64,000 nt of DNA, taken from the NCBI GenBank assembly GCA_964036665.1, contig OZ038533.1, forward strand, positions 8,206,413-8,270,412. The letters run 5' to 3'. The stretch is from Gordius sp. MW1 (lineage: Eukaryota > Nematomorpha > Gordioida > Gordea > Gordiidae). A model generated the notes under the pieces. It worked only from the letters and a program-made list of their open reading frames with translations. It was not told the origin of the DNA and did no database searches. Made by a program: the position numbers and the translations under genes. Shown here piece by piece: positions 34,165 through 47,153 of this stretch (positions within the stretch are counted from its first letter, which is position 1; every line of letters starts with the position of its first letter).

Positions 34165-37100
34165 TTAAGGGTTTTCAGTGTTATTTTAGGAATTTTCAAG
34201 TATGTTTTTTACAAATATTCAAACAGAGCAATAACGACATTGCATAGCGAATTTTATTAATTAATAGAACATCCGCAACAACTTATAAGAAGCAAAAAAT
34301 TAATTGAGAACGATCATTATTAATCAGGATATAATGTGGTCAAATTTATGCAAAAATAATTTTGTACTTGTTTTTAATAACAACTTTATAAATAGTAGCA
34401 GCCACCGCCTCCTTGGTGTACTGGTTTTACATAAAAGCAAAATGACATTTGATAACAACTTAAAATTTAATGGGCACAAATGAGTTTAGTTTTATACTTT
34501 AAGGTTCGGCATATATACTAATAAATTTCAGGGGAAGTGGTAAACGATAATTTAAGTATTCTATTTAGATTGATATTATTAAAGTGCTTGTCGAAATGTA
34601 AACGATTTTCAATAAATGCGACGCGTGGCATTATGAACCAATGCGATGTTTACTTACATTTGCATTATTATAAACATTTTATTACAACTATGTGCTGTGC
34701 TGCTATGGCTTTGCTTTGCCTACTTCTAAAACAGTTAAAGGAAATGACTTTTCATTACCATATATCATAAAAAGTAAAAATTTATCATATGACACACTAA
34801 ACGTGAAATGTGAGTTGCAAAGACATTACTTATCTTTTATACCCTCGCCCTAAGTATCGGGAAAAGATGTTTAACCATATAAACATTTTAGTAAATAAAT
34901 GGCGTGATGAGAAAGTGAAAATGATCTCAAGGTGATAAGCCTAAGGAAAAAAAGTTAATTATTCTATAGTATTGGTTTTTATTACCGAGCTTGCTATCTA
35001 TCGTTAATTTAGAGTTCGTGTACTAAAGTACTCTTTCTGAATCACACTTCTTCCTAGATTATGCATCGTATAATTAGGGTTTTTTTTAAAAATATAATAT
35101 CTAGGATGATAGCTGTCCTTGAAAAAGCATTTTATTATCATGCAAAATTTCTAAAACAGCCATCTGTCAATAAACACTTCTTCCATTAGAGATTGAGGGA
35201 TTTTTTTTATACTTTTTTATTATATCATGTAGAAACTCTGTGACCTAAATTTTTATAAAAGATACATTTAAATAGTTTTTTTTCAATGTCACATATGATT
35301 AAATTTAGATTTTTGAAGTGTATATTTGAATTTTAAAATCACATGCATAAATGAAACATGATAATTATATATCACATGAGTTTCTCAATATATAAAAAAT
35401 ATTTAAATACTTATATTTTACATTTTATGATCTATTAAATATGTAAAACAAGCCTAAACTTTTATCCGCGCTTGCAAATCAATTAATAATTATTGATAAT
35501 AATAAAAGCATCGTCTCTCAAATAATTTTGTCACTTATCGCTCTCAAATTTGAATCATAAATGTACTTTATTAAGGCACATATTGGGCACAAAAATTATT
35601 TGGATTAACTCTTAGTTCAAAAAATATGCAGAAAATAAGATTTTTCGGGGCTAAAGCAACCTTTTTTAAATTTTGAAAATTACTCAAAAATGATGTGTTC
35701 CCTCAACTTGTAACATTTAAACAAAATCTCCTTTTTCATAAGATTTATTTGTAAATACATAATTTTGGAATTTAATGACTCACAACTTAAATTTAAAAGA
35801 TCACCCTAGGGCTATCGAGAGCGGGGCTATTGTTTCCTTTTTTACTCGTTCATTAATTAAACATAGTGCATATTTGTTATAAAAAACTAACTTTGTATCC
35901 TATAAAAATGACATCATGTTCTTTTAAATAAAAAAATTATGTCAGATTAAAGGAAATTGTTGAATAAATGAATGTTAAATTTATTTTATTATATATAATT
36001 AAATAAAATTTAATAAACCCATAAGTTTTTCATATTTTAGCAATAAGCACATGCACTTAAGGCATTTATATTTGACTACAAATACGAGAGGACACCTTAG
36101 CCTAATTTGAAGGACACGTTGATGCCGGTCATTTTTAGAAGTTATACGAGTTGTCTTTTTTTGTAAACTCTGCTATTAAAATACATTAACTATGTTGCTA
36201 TAATATGTTTCCCTCTATTAAAATTGTAGACAAGAACATTTTTATGAAAAAAGTTTATAAAAATCTATCAAAGATTTTTGTCTAGGTCCTTTGATTTTTT
36301 ATGTTCGAGATAATCCCGTTCGTCCCAAGAAGGGTAAAGAGTTCTTATATTTTGACCACAGGATAAAAAACATTTATGACTCATGTTAGGGGAAATGAAA
36401 TTATTAATAAATTCAGATTTTTTAAACTTTAAGATTTTGAAAATATTATTTTTTTCGGGACTTGTTAATTTTTATATAGTTTGCCCCAATACTCTAAAAC
36501 TAGAGGTCGGAATTGGTTTGTAAAAATGCCTTAAAAAACTACAACTCTATTTACAAGATGTTTAAAAACTCATAAATTAAAATTGTTTCTTTCATATTAA
36601 GATGTCTTAAATAATAGCCTCCCTAATTTATTATACTTATCATGCAATGTACAATATTTTTAAATCGGTGATCATTAAAAAAATAAAATATTCAATTTAA
36701 TAAAACAAAAATATTAAGAAATTGTTGAAGGGGTATCATATAAATTTTATTTTTATATTTAGTTGTTCTTTTCGAAAAAGCTAAAATACATCTAGTAGTA
36801 AATAAGGGCTCAAATAATTAAGCAATATTTGTATGCAAAATTAAGTTAAGTCGTTTCCACAATTTTTATTCTGGAAAAATTTGAGGCTCACTATCAGTAA
36901 TTAATCATTATACTTTAATAACAAATAAATAGCAAAGCATCGATAATCAAAATTATAAAAAGTCAATTAGTTCAGAGAGTCATTTAAAAAAATTAGATAC
37001 AATAATCAAAATTTTTTACTTTTTAGTCAAGAATATATGCCCTTTTCTAGCAACACGTACTCTTTTAAACTACCGAAAACCCATACTTAGTCAATTTTGC

Positions 37101-39119
37101 CTTAAAAAATTAAGTGAAATAATCATATTCGTGAGGGGTTAAAGCAGTATATTATGCTAGATGCGTTTTGTAAATCAAACTTTGTGATATATAAGTAAAA
37201 ATTATTTCGGTCATTTAATAAATGCATTGCGTCATTATAGAGAAAAATTGACATAAATATTTTATTATGTAAAAAAAATATAATAACTTGTAGCATTTGA
37301 CCGAAAATTACTTATATTTTTAAATGAAACATACAGTTTTCACCTTAAAATAAACTTATCTATATAATAAATTTGCTGCTTTTTTCTCAAATATAATTGA
37401 ACCCATTTGAACTATTTAAATTTGCAAGGCCTCGGCAACTAAATTTACGAATTCAAAATGCTGAACAACTGATGCCAATTATATCATTATTTTCATTCAT
37501 TACCTATTTATAGCTGCTCAAATATAATATTATAAAAAAAGGTTGCTGGGCGATAAATGATATAATCTCCAAATAGCAAATGATTTATACCTAATAATAT
37601 AAGATGATTTTGCTTAGGAGCTATAAAAAGATTTGATTTTAAGTAAGATACTTAAAGGGTATATTGCAGATGGTTAGAGCCCTACAAAATTACTTTTCAT
37701 GGACATGTTATTATTAAATTTGTCCAAGCGCGACGGAAGCCAAAAATTATAATATGGCCCGAGATAAGCGCGATCCGACATTTTTTTAAGCCTCAACTAT
37801 TAAACAAAATATATGTGTGAATTAACAATATTAATTGCTATAATTACATATGTATTGAAATGAATTTATAGATAATTTAAAACTGAGAGTATGATTTAAA
37901 TTTAAATTTTTTTTATTGCTTCAAAATAAAAGATCATTAAAATAATTTACTTATATTTTAAAGTTCAATTAATAACCTTATGTTAGAGCCTGCCTGCATG
38001 GCCCAAAATTTCAGGTAAAGGTCGGGCTCAAAACCACAAAAAATATTTCGGCCCGTACCCAGCCAGTAAAAACAGGCCCGTTGTAGGTCTCTAATATCTA
38101 AATTATCATGTCTTCATTCTAAGGTCTATATTTATGAAAAAATATTTGCTGAAAGTTTATATGAGCTAGTTTTTATAAAAGAACGTTTATAATTTAATGG
38201 GAATGGGCGCTAATTCAGATCCTTGGTTCCACTCCTACCTTCTAGTGCGGCTTCCGAAATATTATTCGGTGATATTTAAGTAAACTCAGGAACAAGCTGG
38301 GAAATGAATGGATTAGCTAATTTGTGGCAGTATGACACAATCTTAATTTAAACAGCGTAAATCTGCCCCAATTATTATGCTAGATCATATTCATAATAAA
38401 TTGATGGAAATGTAGGAAAAATTTAGTTAGGGAGCGACGTTACGTCTATGAAATTATTAAGTGTCAATTCTTTATGATTATAGGGAGAAAATAGAGAGCT
38501 AGTTAATTCCTAATGCATGTATTTAATTATTATTTGAGATGTTAAATTGTTTGTTTTTTGTATATTATTTATTTATATTAATTCATCTTGCATTAAGCTT
38601 TTTTATTATTTTTCATATTTCCCCCAAATTTTTCCATCGTTTCCCATATTTTCCCAGGAAAAATATGACATCTCTAGTTTTTAACTAAGTTTGGTTTCCC
38701 TCAAAAAAATTGTTCAAAAATTTGCCATTGTGCTATAATTCTCCAAAAACGAAAGTTTTGAATAAGTTGCAGAGGGGAAGCGTAGCAATTAAGAAGATTA
38801 TTTTGGGGAAATATGACATATTTTACAGGGATTCAAAGACGGGAAATTTTAAAATGTTTTAAATTATTTCAAATAATATCAGCGAAAGCGACGGATCCAT
38901 ATGTTAACGAAAGAGGCAATCCGTGTTAATAATGAATCGACAATTAACTAATTTGATGGTACCTCCACATCGCCTTACATTCGAGCCTCTGTAGATGGCC
39001 CAGAAAAGTAGATGAGCCTTAAAAAAGGTAGCGGGAAGTTATGCGTACAAAGTTAGTAAAATTTGTTCTAAATGGAAACTCACCAAAATTAATTTTATAA
39101 TTCACTCACTCACTAATAC
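34165..39119. other. AT-rich spacer between divergent P450 and SFT2 genes
   Basis: This 5 kb holds the promoters of both divergent genes, but no core-promoter element stands out from the AT-rich background. The first SFT2 exon should lie here. One hAT-like element occupies 37675-38093. The 77-codon plus-strand frame at 34537-34770 has no recognisable features. Confidence 0.4.
37675..38093. mobile_element. hAT-like MITE with TAGAGCCCTACA ends
   Basis: The ends are TAGAGCCCTACAAAA and, inverted, TAGAGACCTACAACG, the same terminal type as the elements at 17117 and 19596. Subterminal GGCCCG blocks are present. The flanking 8-mers do not match, so the target duplication is lost or a flank has rearranged. 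Confidence 0.5.
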
Positions 39120-39221
39120 ATGGTTGAAGCTTTTATTAAGCAAGTTTTCCCTATCGACAAAGCAGATCCTTTAGTGGCGAAAGGAGAAAATTCTATAATT
39201 GGCGGAGTAAATATTTTATAG

Positions 39222-42200
39222 CAAATTTCGCATTTGGTAAAAAGTTTATAACTGAAGGAGGTGCATCGAATCTGAGCTGGCCAAATAAATTAAAAGGATT
39301 TTTTGCCACATTTTTGATTGGAATTGGCTTGGCTTGTGTGGTAGGTAAACTTTTTCAAATTGTATTTGAAATAATTACAATCAAATTTAATACTCTAAAT
39401 AAAGGCCATTTTTATTTAGTAGAAAGAAATTGAGAATTATAATTAATATGCGTAAACATTGACTTAATGCAATTTAGGCAAAGAAATTAAAAAATTTAAT
39501 TTACTAAAAATAAAGGCAGAAATAGATTAATCAATACATAAGTTAAATAGCCATGATTAAAAGCATTGTATATCATCATACAAAAGTATATTAAGTGACC
39601 TTTAAAAACTAATTAAAAACCTTTTTTACTTCAAAATTAAACGTAATTAAAATTTGATTTTTTACTTTCTATTAAATGCCAACCCCCTCCCTCCACAAAT
39701 AACAAAAATATATAACATTTTTACTTTAAATTTAACTTATAATATAACGTTAATTTAATTAATGCATGTGTTCATAAAAATAAAAAAGTCTGGAACAGAA
39801 AACATAAAATATTTCCTTCTACTATTTGTATCAATCCAATCTTCCCATTTGCTAACAACATTATACATAGGCGTAGCTAGGAGGGGGGCAGAAGGGGGGG
39901 GCAGCCCCCCCCCCTCCCTGAATTACGAATTAAAAAATTTTTCAATGCAAAAACTTAGAAAAATTAAAAAATTTTATGTTTTGCCCCCCTCTAATTGAAC
40001 TTTTAAACATTTTGCCCCCCCCCCTAATCCAAAACCTGGCTACGCCCATGACATTATATAATCATAAATTTTATTTGCTATGATTTTTTTTAAAAGTATT
40101 TACTTAGCTTAAAATGTTAAGTTGGAAAATCTCTAATATATATACTCTTATTTCTCCTAAATTATGGGTCGAAAATGCCAAAAATTGTACGAAATATGAT
40201 GATATTCAAGCGATTAAAAATTTCGATATCAACACCTCTTTTTATGATACATTAAAATAATCTGTCTTGTGTCATATCATATTAACTCGTAAAACCCATA
40301 AAGGATTAAGAAGGATAATTTATTTCATATAATCTTCAATTGCTTCTTTTTAATAAAGCCTGCTTTTATGGTTTTTTAATGATTCAATTTTAAAGTTTTA
40401 TTAAGCCAAAACCAAATGTGATTTAAAATTATCAATTTTGCCCACAAACTCTTTGATCTCCAGCTCGTCCCGCGAAAATTTTTTATTTCTGCACAAATGT
40501 AGAAATAAAAATTTGACCAAAACCCTATATAATAGTGCATCTATGCTAAAATGAATTCTTAGTATTCATTTAATGTTAGTATAAAAAATGTTATTATAGT
40601 TTCACGGGGTAAACTGCATTTTTGTAGAATATAGGACTTAAATTTTATATAGGTCTATCCGATTCAAAACCGCTTGAGAAACTAAAATGTTTTAGAGAGT
40701 CTCTGTTAGGCCCTATTTTTTAGATATTTTATATGTATGTGGGTTTTTCTAATTATAATGGCATCATTAATTTAGTAGATACTAGATGAACCCGGCAAAC
40801 GTTGTTTTGCCATTTACCCGGGTGTATTAAATTATGTTGGAATTTTAGGGCATATATGATGATAAAGCGGTTATTGAAGTAAAAATAAAGTTTGATGTCT
40901 ATATGTTCTACTTCTATTGTTCAATTTCCGTATACAGTGCAACGCGTACGAATACTCGAAAACCACTGGACCGATTTGGCTCGAACAAATCTTAAAACAT
41001 GCTCCGGAGTGTCAGGAATAAACCGTGAAATTCTGAGCCAAATCGGTCTGGTAGTTTTCCAAAATTGGTGGCGGCATATATACACACACACACATAGTTT
41101 CATTTTTATATATAAGATATGCCGGACTGAAAGATCATAAAATAATATAAGATCGGTTGAAAAAAATCTCCGTTAACTAATTTATAAAGAAAAAAATTTC
41201 CGACCTTTCCGGTTATAAGCCTTATAAAAATTAGTTATAAATGTTTTAAAAGCAAATTGATAGGACAGTATCTAATTTTTCCGGCACAATTACTAAGGAT
41301 ACGTCTAAATCGCAAAATAATTTAAACGACATGTTGGAGTGCTAAAATGAAAATAAAAAAAGCTTTAAGAAGGCATTTTATTAAATGACAAATAATAAAT
41401 AAATTTAAAGTTTTAACTACCAATAAATATAAATTAAAAGCCGTTCAGAAAACTATAACTTTAAAAAATTGGGTCATTTACGAATGACTATTTTTGCAGC
41501 TTGATTTTTGGCCTATAACTTATTGATATCACTCAGTGATATTTCCCTTTAATCGTCAGAAAATTTTGTTAATAATAATTACATTAGGTGTAAAACAAGC
41601 GAAGTCCAATAAAATTAAGGTTTTATGATTGTAAAACAAAGCGATGGCATTTATTCTTCAATTAACCTTTAAAGTGGGGTTGGATATGATAGATTCGAAC
41701 ATTTTTGAAGAAAATTACCTCTAAACTATTTCAATTTTATAAGGTTTTGAATTGCAAGGTTTAAAAACATTTGCTTTCTACTTTAATTTTACAATCTAAT
41801 TTTACTTACACCTTTAACTTTAAGCTAGTTTTAATGTGTGTAAAAGAATAATAATATATTGAGCTCACCATATAATTTTAGGGATGCTTTTTCCTTTGGA
41901 TTGGAGCAGTCATACTGTTTGCTGTATTCTTTACCCTAGGGAATTTAGTCTGCATACTCAGGTATTTTTTAAAAGTGATACTTTTTATTTATTAATATCT
42001 TCGTAGATTTAAGTGATATATACATAATTTTCACCTATACACCAGGCCTTTATTGATTTTTATGTTGAAACAAAACATCATATATAAATCTTTTTCTTTA
42101 ATCAAATTACGTTTTTACATATCCAAAAAAATTATATAATTACTAAAATTATTTTTATTCTAAATTAACTAGATTTTATGACCAATTTTATGCGCTTTTA

Positions 42201-45200
42201 CCACTTTAATGCATATTTTTAATAGTTTCATTTGGATACCCACGGGGAAGGGAGGAGGGGAGGGGGTGAGTTGGGGCTCCCCAATTCGTGAAATGCACAT
42301 TCTTCTAAAATAAATTTATTGCATTACATATAGAACTCAAAACTTTGCACATAAATCTGATCAATAGTTAATTATTACTCGGGCCTTCGGCCCTCGTGGG
42401 AAGGGGGAGAAGGGAAGGGGAGTAGGGGAAGGGAAGAGGGGAAGGGGGAACTCTTCTATACTCCGTATAAACGTAGCATATTTGCTATGCAATTTATGGG
42501 CGAGAAAGGTGGGAAGGGGCGAGAATGCCTATAGGGGGTATTAGATGCAAAATAATTAGTTAATTAGTTATAGGCCCTTGTAGGGGAGGACATAGGGTAA
42601 TTATCAATGTTAACCAATTCAAAAACGAAAAAAAATTTCGATTTATTTGGCCAATGGTCATTTTTTTATTGGTCAGTAGCCAGCGGACGGTCAAAAATTC
42701 ATATTATCATTGGTATTAACATGAACAAATATTAATTTAATTTAAAAAAATTAAAAAAAAAAATTTGTCCCTTCCCAGACTTGAACCCCACACCTCCAGT
42801 TCACAAGCCGGCGCTATAACCACTATACCACGCTGGCTTTAAAATAGTAGAAGTTATTATGTTATTTATATAGATAATGAAATAATAAAGTTGTGTTTTA
42901 TGTTTAGAAAATCAATATATTTCGTCGGTCAGTAGCCAGCGGACGGTCAAAAAGTCATATTATCAATGGTATTAACAAAAAAAAAAAAAAATTTAATGTA
43001 AAAAAAAAAATTAAAAAAAAAAGTTTTTTTTAGTTTTAAAAAAGGGCTAAATTCTTAAACTACCAGCCCGATTCGCTCGAAACTTTACCCGTAGGTGCCC
43101 AGGGCGGCCGGGGGTAAAATAACCTTTTCAGATTCCTAAAATACCTTTTCATTTTAAAAATATCGGACATTTCCCTGCCACACGTGCGGTGTAATATCTA
43201 TGACACGTAGAAAAATTTTATTAATTATATAAACTTACGCGCGCCATCTAATAAAGTACAATTCGTGTTTGAGTTTAATAGTAGATTCAATTTAATTAGA
43301 AATAACGGGCTATGATTATACCTTTGAAGGAGGTTTCGAATTTTGTGTTAGTTTCTATCGATATATTTTATCGTAAATTAGAATCTAATACCTATATTAT
43401 TTTTTTAAATATTACTTTTTAGGTTTTCTATAAAATCACAATCTAATTAAATGAAATATATTAACCCAATAAAAAAATATATAAGCATTTATAAGGTTAA
43501 AAATATATATTACATAGTTGGCTGTCTGTTAGACCATCTATAATAAATTTTTAGGTTATATATAAAATTTGGCCAATGGTCATTTTTTTTCATTGGTAAG
43601 CAGCCAGGACACGGTAAAAGTGGATATAAATTCATAAGTCAAAAAAAAACGAAAAAAAAATTTTCGAATCACATTTTGGCCAATGGTCATTTTTTTCCAT
43701 TGGTCAGCAGCCAGGACACGGTAAAAGTGGATATAAACTTATAATAGTCAAAAAAAACTAAAAAAAATTTTCGAATCACATTTTGGCCAATGGTCATTTT
43801 TTTCCATTGGTCAGCAGCCAGGACACGGTAAAAGTGGATATAAATTCATAATAGTCAAAAAAAACTAAAAAAAAATTTTCGAATTACATTTTGGCCAATG
43901 GTCATTTTTTCCCATTGGTCAGCAGCTAGGACACGGTAAAAGTGGATATAAATTCATAATAGTCAAAAAAAACGAAAAAAAAAATTTCGAATCACATTTT
44001 GGCCAATGGCGATTTTTTTCCATTGGTCAGCAGCCAACGGACGGCCAAAAAGTCATAATAGCAATGGTAGTAACAGGAACAATCATAATAGTCAAAAAAA
44101 AAACGAAAAAATAAACTCGGATTCACATTTTGGCCAATGGTCATTTTTTCATTGGTCAGCAGCCAGCGGACGGCCAAAAAGTCTTATTATCAATGATAGT
44201 AACAAGAACAATCATAAGAGTCGAAAAAACTCCGGGATTCTAACCCCAAAACTAGTTAAATTGCATAGCAATTACCAAAATTTAAATATAGATATACTTA
44301 TGCATTAATTTAACGTAGCAATTAAAACCCGACCCCGCCCGAAAGCGAGGGAGATAGAGATGAGGGGTGGGGCACCTCTTGATAGAGATGAGGGATGGGG
44401 CAACTCTTTCTCATGCATTAATTTAAAAAAGCGATAACCTAATATACCCAATGCAAATAGATAGGGAGGGTAACGGACGACGGACGGACACCAAAAAACG
44501 ATCCCATAAATTGCATAGCAATTAATAAGAATTTGCCCTCGCGGGGATTCGAACACACATCATTAGAAGCATAGGTTTTTGTAGGAGGGGGGGGGCAGGG
44601 ACCCATATCAGTAGAGGCAACCATTCTAGGGGAGGGCATATAATTATCAATGTTAACCTCAAAAGAGGAAAAAAAATTTCGAATCACAATTTAATGGTCA
44701 TTTTTTCATTGGTCAGTAGCCAGGACAGGGTCAAAAAGTCATATAATGGTATTAATTAACAAGAACAATATATTTATTTAATTTAAAATTTTTTTTTTGC
44801 CCTCTCCGGGTATCGAACCAGCAATTTAGAACGTTGGACGGACAACAAAAAGCGAGCCCATAAATTGCATAGCAATTAAAAAAACACAAACTAAGACGGT
44901 CCCAGTCGGCGTGTAAAAAGTGGAGGGTTGGCGTCGGGCCGGAACCGGCCGTAAAACCAACTCCAAAATCATGATAGTTTCACACAAAACTTTACAACAG
45001 ATAGCTATGGCGTTTTTCACAAACGACGGGCACTGCATATCTCGCCCGTACAATGTGAAAAATACACTAGGGTGACTCATAACGAAGGCGGTTAAGGAAA
45101 TTAGTGACAAAAATGCCTAAGGGCCCGTTTTAATATACGATTCAACTTCATGGCGCCATATTTTTGTTTGTCTAAATATGTGATGTACATGTCGTGGAAT

Positions 45201-47153
45201 CAACAATTTTAGTTTAGTTACCATATGGATATGCATTAATTAATAAGCTTAATTAAAGGATAAATATTTGTTTTTACGAGCAAAAACACAAATATAGAAC
45301 AAAAATGAAGTGACGCTCGTATTAAGACGCAGCTATGTTTTAACATGCATTCGCTTTTTGAATCTAGATTCAAAATCGCGTATTAAGACGCACCCTAACG
45401 TGCTGGAGAGTGCTTACGCTTGTTCATTAAATTAATTTAAAATAATAGGTTATTCTGAACAAAATAGGAAAAGATCATATCCAAAAAGTTTACCTTGTTT
45501 GTAAAAAACATCACAAAAGCTATCAAACAATTTAAAACTTGTTCACAAATAGTTGTCCAAAAAATAACTAACAAAGAGAAAACTGATATATAATAACTAT
45601 TGAACCAATAATTTAAATGGTCTTATATTTATTAGTGATATTTTTAAAGTTTAATGACACCTTTAAAATTCACACAATTATAATTTTAGTGAGCGCTATG
45701 GTGAGTTAATAAATCCTTTCCAGCGATTCGACACTAAGATTCATGTAAAAAAATTGTTTGCCGGATAATAAAAATTGTCCAACATCAACAAAAAAGTTAT
45801 CTGAAATTTGAAAAACCCTAAATACAGCTCTTTAAAAAAATCCTATCAAAATTTAAACATAATTTTACGGCTTTCTTCAACTTGTAAGGGGAGGAAGTTT
45901 CTAGCGAATCTTGTAAAAAGCTTAGAATACTGTGCATTTTAGGATAAACAAAACTCTTTACTTCGGTATTAATTGTTAAGGACTAAAATATAATTAAAAA
46001 CAAAAAATTTAAAACACTTTACGATTTTCTTATTAAACCATCCTTTCCCCCTGCCCCCCCCCCCTTCAAAAAAGTAATTGCAATTCCTGAGGCCCATGGG
46101 TAGTTCAAACAAAATTAATTACCCATACATTTCTAGATACATGATTTTAATATAAAAATCAATTTTTCAAATTGATACAAAACTAATATCGGAGCTGATT
46201 CTATGATTGGCAAAACAGAGTAATTTAATAAAGACGTTATTATGCGTTAAGGGCCTAGTTATGAGATTTTTACAGAAGGCCGCGATATAGTTACGAATTT
46301 TCAAGAAGCAATATTAGTTCAAAATTGCTTATAAGTGAAAAAATATGTGCGTCTTTTTAAGTTGAGATAAAAATTATATACAATTTATGTATATATTTAA
46401 AATTTTTAATCAATCTTCTGTTACATTGGATTAGCATCAGTTTTATAGTTGGACCATTGAAACAATTAGAAAGCATGTTTCACGAAACTCGAGCTAACGC
46501 CACTTTTCTATTTTTGGTAAGACAAATTTAGGCTTTAAATAATTAACTTTAACCATTTGTATTAAGGATGGATGAGAAAAATATAAAGATTCCTAAATGT
46601 TTAAACAAATACAAAAATATTTTTTGTGAAGTATTATATTTAGTTAGTTAAATTGCATTATATCGAGTCAACTATTTTTTTATAGAACACTCGGATCTTT
46701 AAGTGAAACCGCCCATAATTTTATTAAACATTACAATTAATTAAATCAAAAAAGACAAATCGCTGTTTTGTAATATATTTTAAAATAACAATTTAAGTTT
46801 GCTTTATCGCACTATTATATATGTTTAAATTTGACATAAAGAACGCTAATTACAAATTTGGCTTACTAAAAATACGCCATACACAACATAATAACACATA
46901 AATCAACAAATTAGAAAAATAAATAAGCACAACCCTTAAATAAAAGGGCATACTTTATAAATTATTTTTCATATTTGTACAGATATTTGCTATTCTAACC
47001 TTGATAACGGCTTTCCTGGTAAATTTTTGCAAATTAAACTATAACTTATTAATAATTTTCCAAGGGTACTTTTAAATTGATAGTAATTGTTTGTTGCATT
47101 TGTGAATTTGGATCTCTATTATGGTATTCATTAACCTATATTCCTTATGCGAG
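39222..47153 (+). CDS. SFT2-family vesicle transport protein, partial
   Basis: Five plus-strand exons join in phase: 39222-39340, 41882-41961, 46435-46516, 46983-47018 and 47065-47153. They encode the four-helix SFT2 domain in order: SNLSWPNKLKGFFATFLIGI (helix 1), ILFAVFFTLGNLVCIL (helix 2), FIVGPLKQLESMFHETRANA (the family signature loop), FLFLIFAILTLITAFL (helix 3), and GSLLWYSLTYIPYAR (helix 4). SFT2 proteins sit in Golgi membranes and help endosome-to-Golgi and intra-Golgi vesicle fusion. The first coding exon was not found: no ATG lies in frame upstream of 39222, and the ATG at 39120 is in another frame. The last exon, usually about ten residues after the IPYAR motif, was not found either. 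Intron 3 holds copies H6 and H7. The family call is very secure. Confidence 0.88.
39866..40050. mobile_element. 'GGCGTAGCCAGG' MITE with perfect 8 bp target duplication
   Basis: The element runs from CATAGGCGTAGCTAGG to CCTGGCTACGCCCATG, inverted termini with 14 of 16 matches. ACATTATA flanks both sides exactly (39858-39865 and 40051-40058). The interior has paired G and C homopolymers able to form a hairpin. It lies in the first identified SFT2 intron. Confidence 0.75.
40788..41118 (+). repeat. Dispersed repeat R, copy 1, with long conserved stem-loop
   Basis: It starts near AACCCGGCAAACGTTGTTTTG and ends in TTTTTATATATAAGAT. Within it, 40957-40982 and 41035-41060 are imperfect inverted repeats of about 26 bp around the core GACCGATTTGGCTC, with a loop of about 52 bases. 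A second copy at 60822-61080 is broken by Helentron-like copy H9. The layout resembles the 3' region of a non-LTR element, but I cannot name the family. Confidence 0.6.
42767..42838 (-). other. tRNA-like segment in copy H6
   Basis: On the minus strand this 72-nt stretch has an A-box-like TGGTATAGTGG and a B-box-like GGTTCAAGTCT at tRNA spacing, and a T-arm-like GGGG/CTGG region. The acceptor ends do not pair and the anticodon stem is irregular, so it is a tRNA-derived segment, not a functional tRNA. Copy H8 carries its counterpart at 48832-48912. Confidence 0.4.
43571..44230 (-). repeat. 107-108 bp minisatellite array with one hairpin per unit
   Basis: Successive GGCCAATGGTC starts at 43571, 43678, 43785, 43893 and 44001 are 107 or 108 bases apart, with a further longer unit at about 44132. 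Each unit carries CCAATGG and CCATTGG in inverted order around an A/T loop, then CAGCAGCCAGGACACGGT and an A-rich tract. The same unit makes up the arrays in all other copies of this family. Confidence 0.8.
44524..44877 (-). mobile_element. Helentron-like composite element, copy H7 (5' part only)
   Basis: It shares its left boundary with the 5' end of H6. Present are the 5' palindrome (ending 44877), one TCCG-type repeat, one minisatellite unit and a tRNA-like module (44532-44640). The 3' half with the hairpin is absent, as if H6 had inserted into H7. Confidence 0.6.
45121..45395. mobile_element. PIF/Harbinger-like MITE with TAA target duplication
   Basis: The left end GGGCCCGTTTTAATATACGA and the inverted right end GGGTGCGTCTTAATACGCGA match at most positions. 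Both sides carry TAA (45118-45120 and 45396-45398). GGGCC-type ends with a TAA/TTA duplication are characteristic of PIF/Harbinger elements. No open frame; it lies in an SFT2 intron. Confidence 0.7.
45399..46434. other. Rest of SFT2 intron upstream of the signature-loop exon
   Basis: AT-rich, with one C homopolymer (about 46058-46066). I see no gene or repeat here. Confidence 0.5.

Larger units (their letters stand above)
42378..44523 (-). mobile_element. Helentron-like composite element, copy H6 (long subfamily)
   Basis: Minus-strand copy in an SFT2 intron. The 3' hairpin CTCGGGCC-TTC-GGCCC starts at 42378, and the inverted 5'-end copy is near 42482-42500. A tRNA-like module (42767-42838) and a 500 bp segment with moderate GC (43040-43560) follow, then an array of minisatellite units at exact 107-108 bp spacing (43571, 43678, 43785, 43893, 44001). 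TCCG repeats and the 5' palindrome end at 44523. The 42378-43560 segment is almost the same as 48479-49680 in copy H8. Confidence 0.7.

Noticed and set aside
39205-39221. 15-base intron joining the ATG frame at 39120 to the SFT2 exon
   Set aside because: GTAAATATTTTATAG looks like a GT-AG intron but is too short for normal splicing, and joining it leaves the SFT2 frame out of phase.
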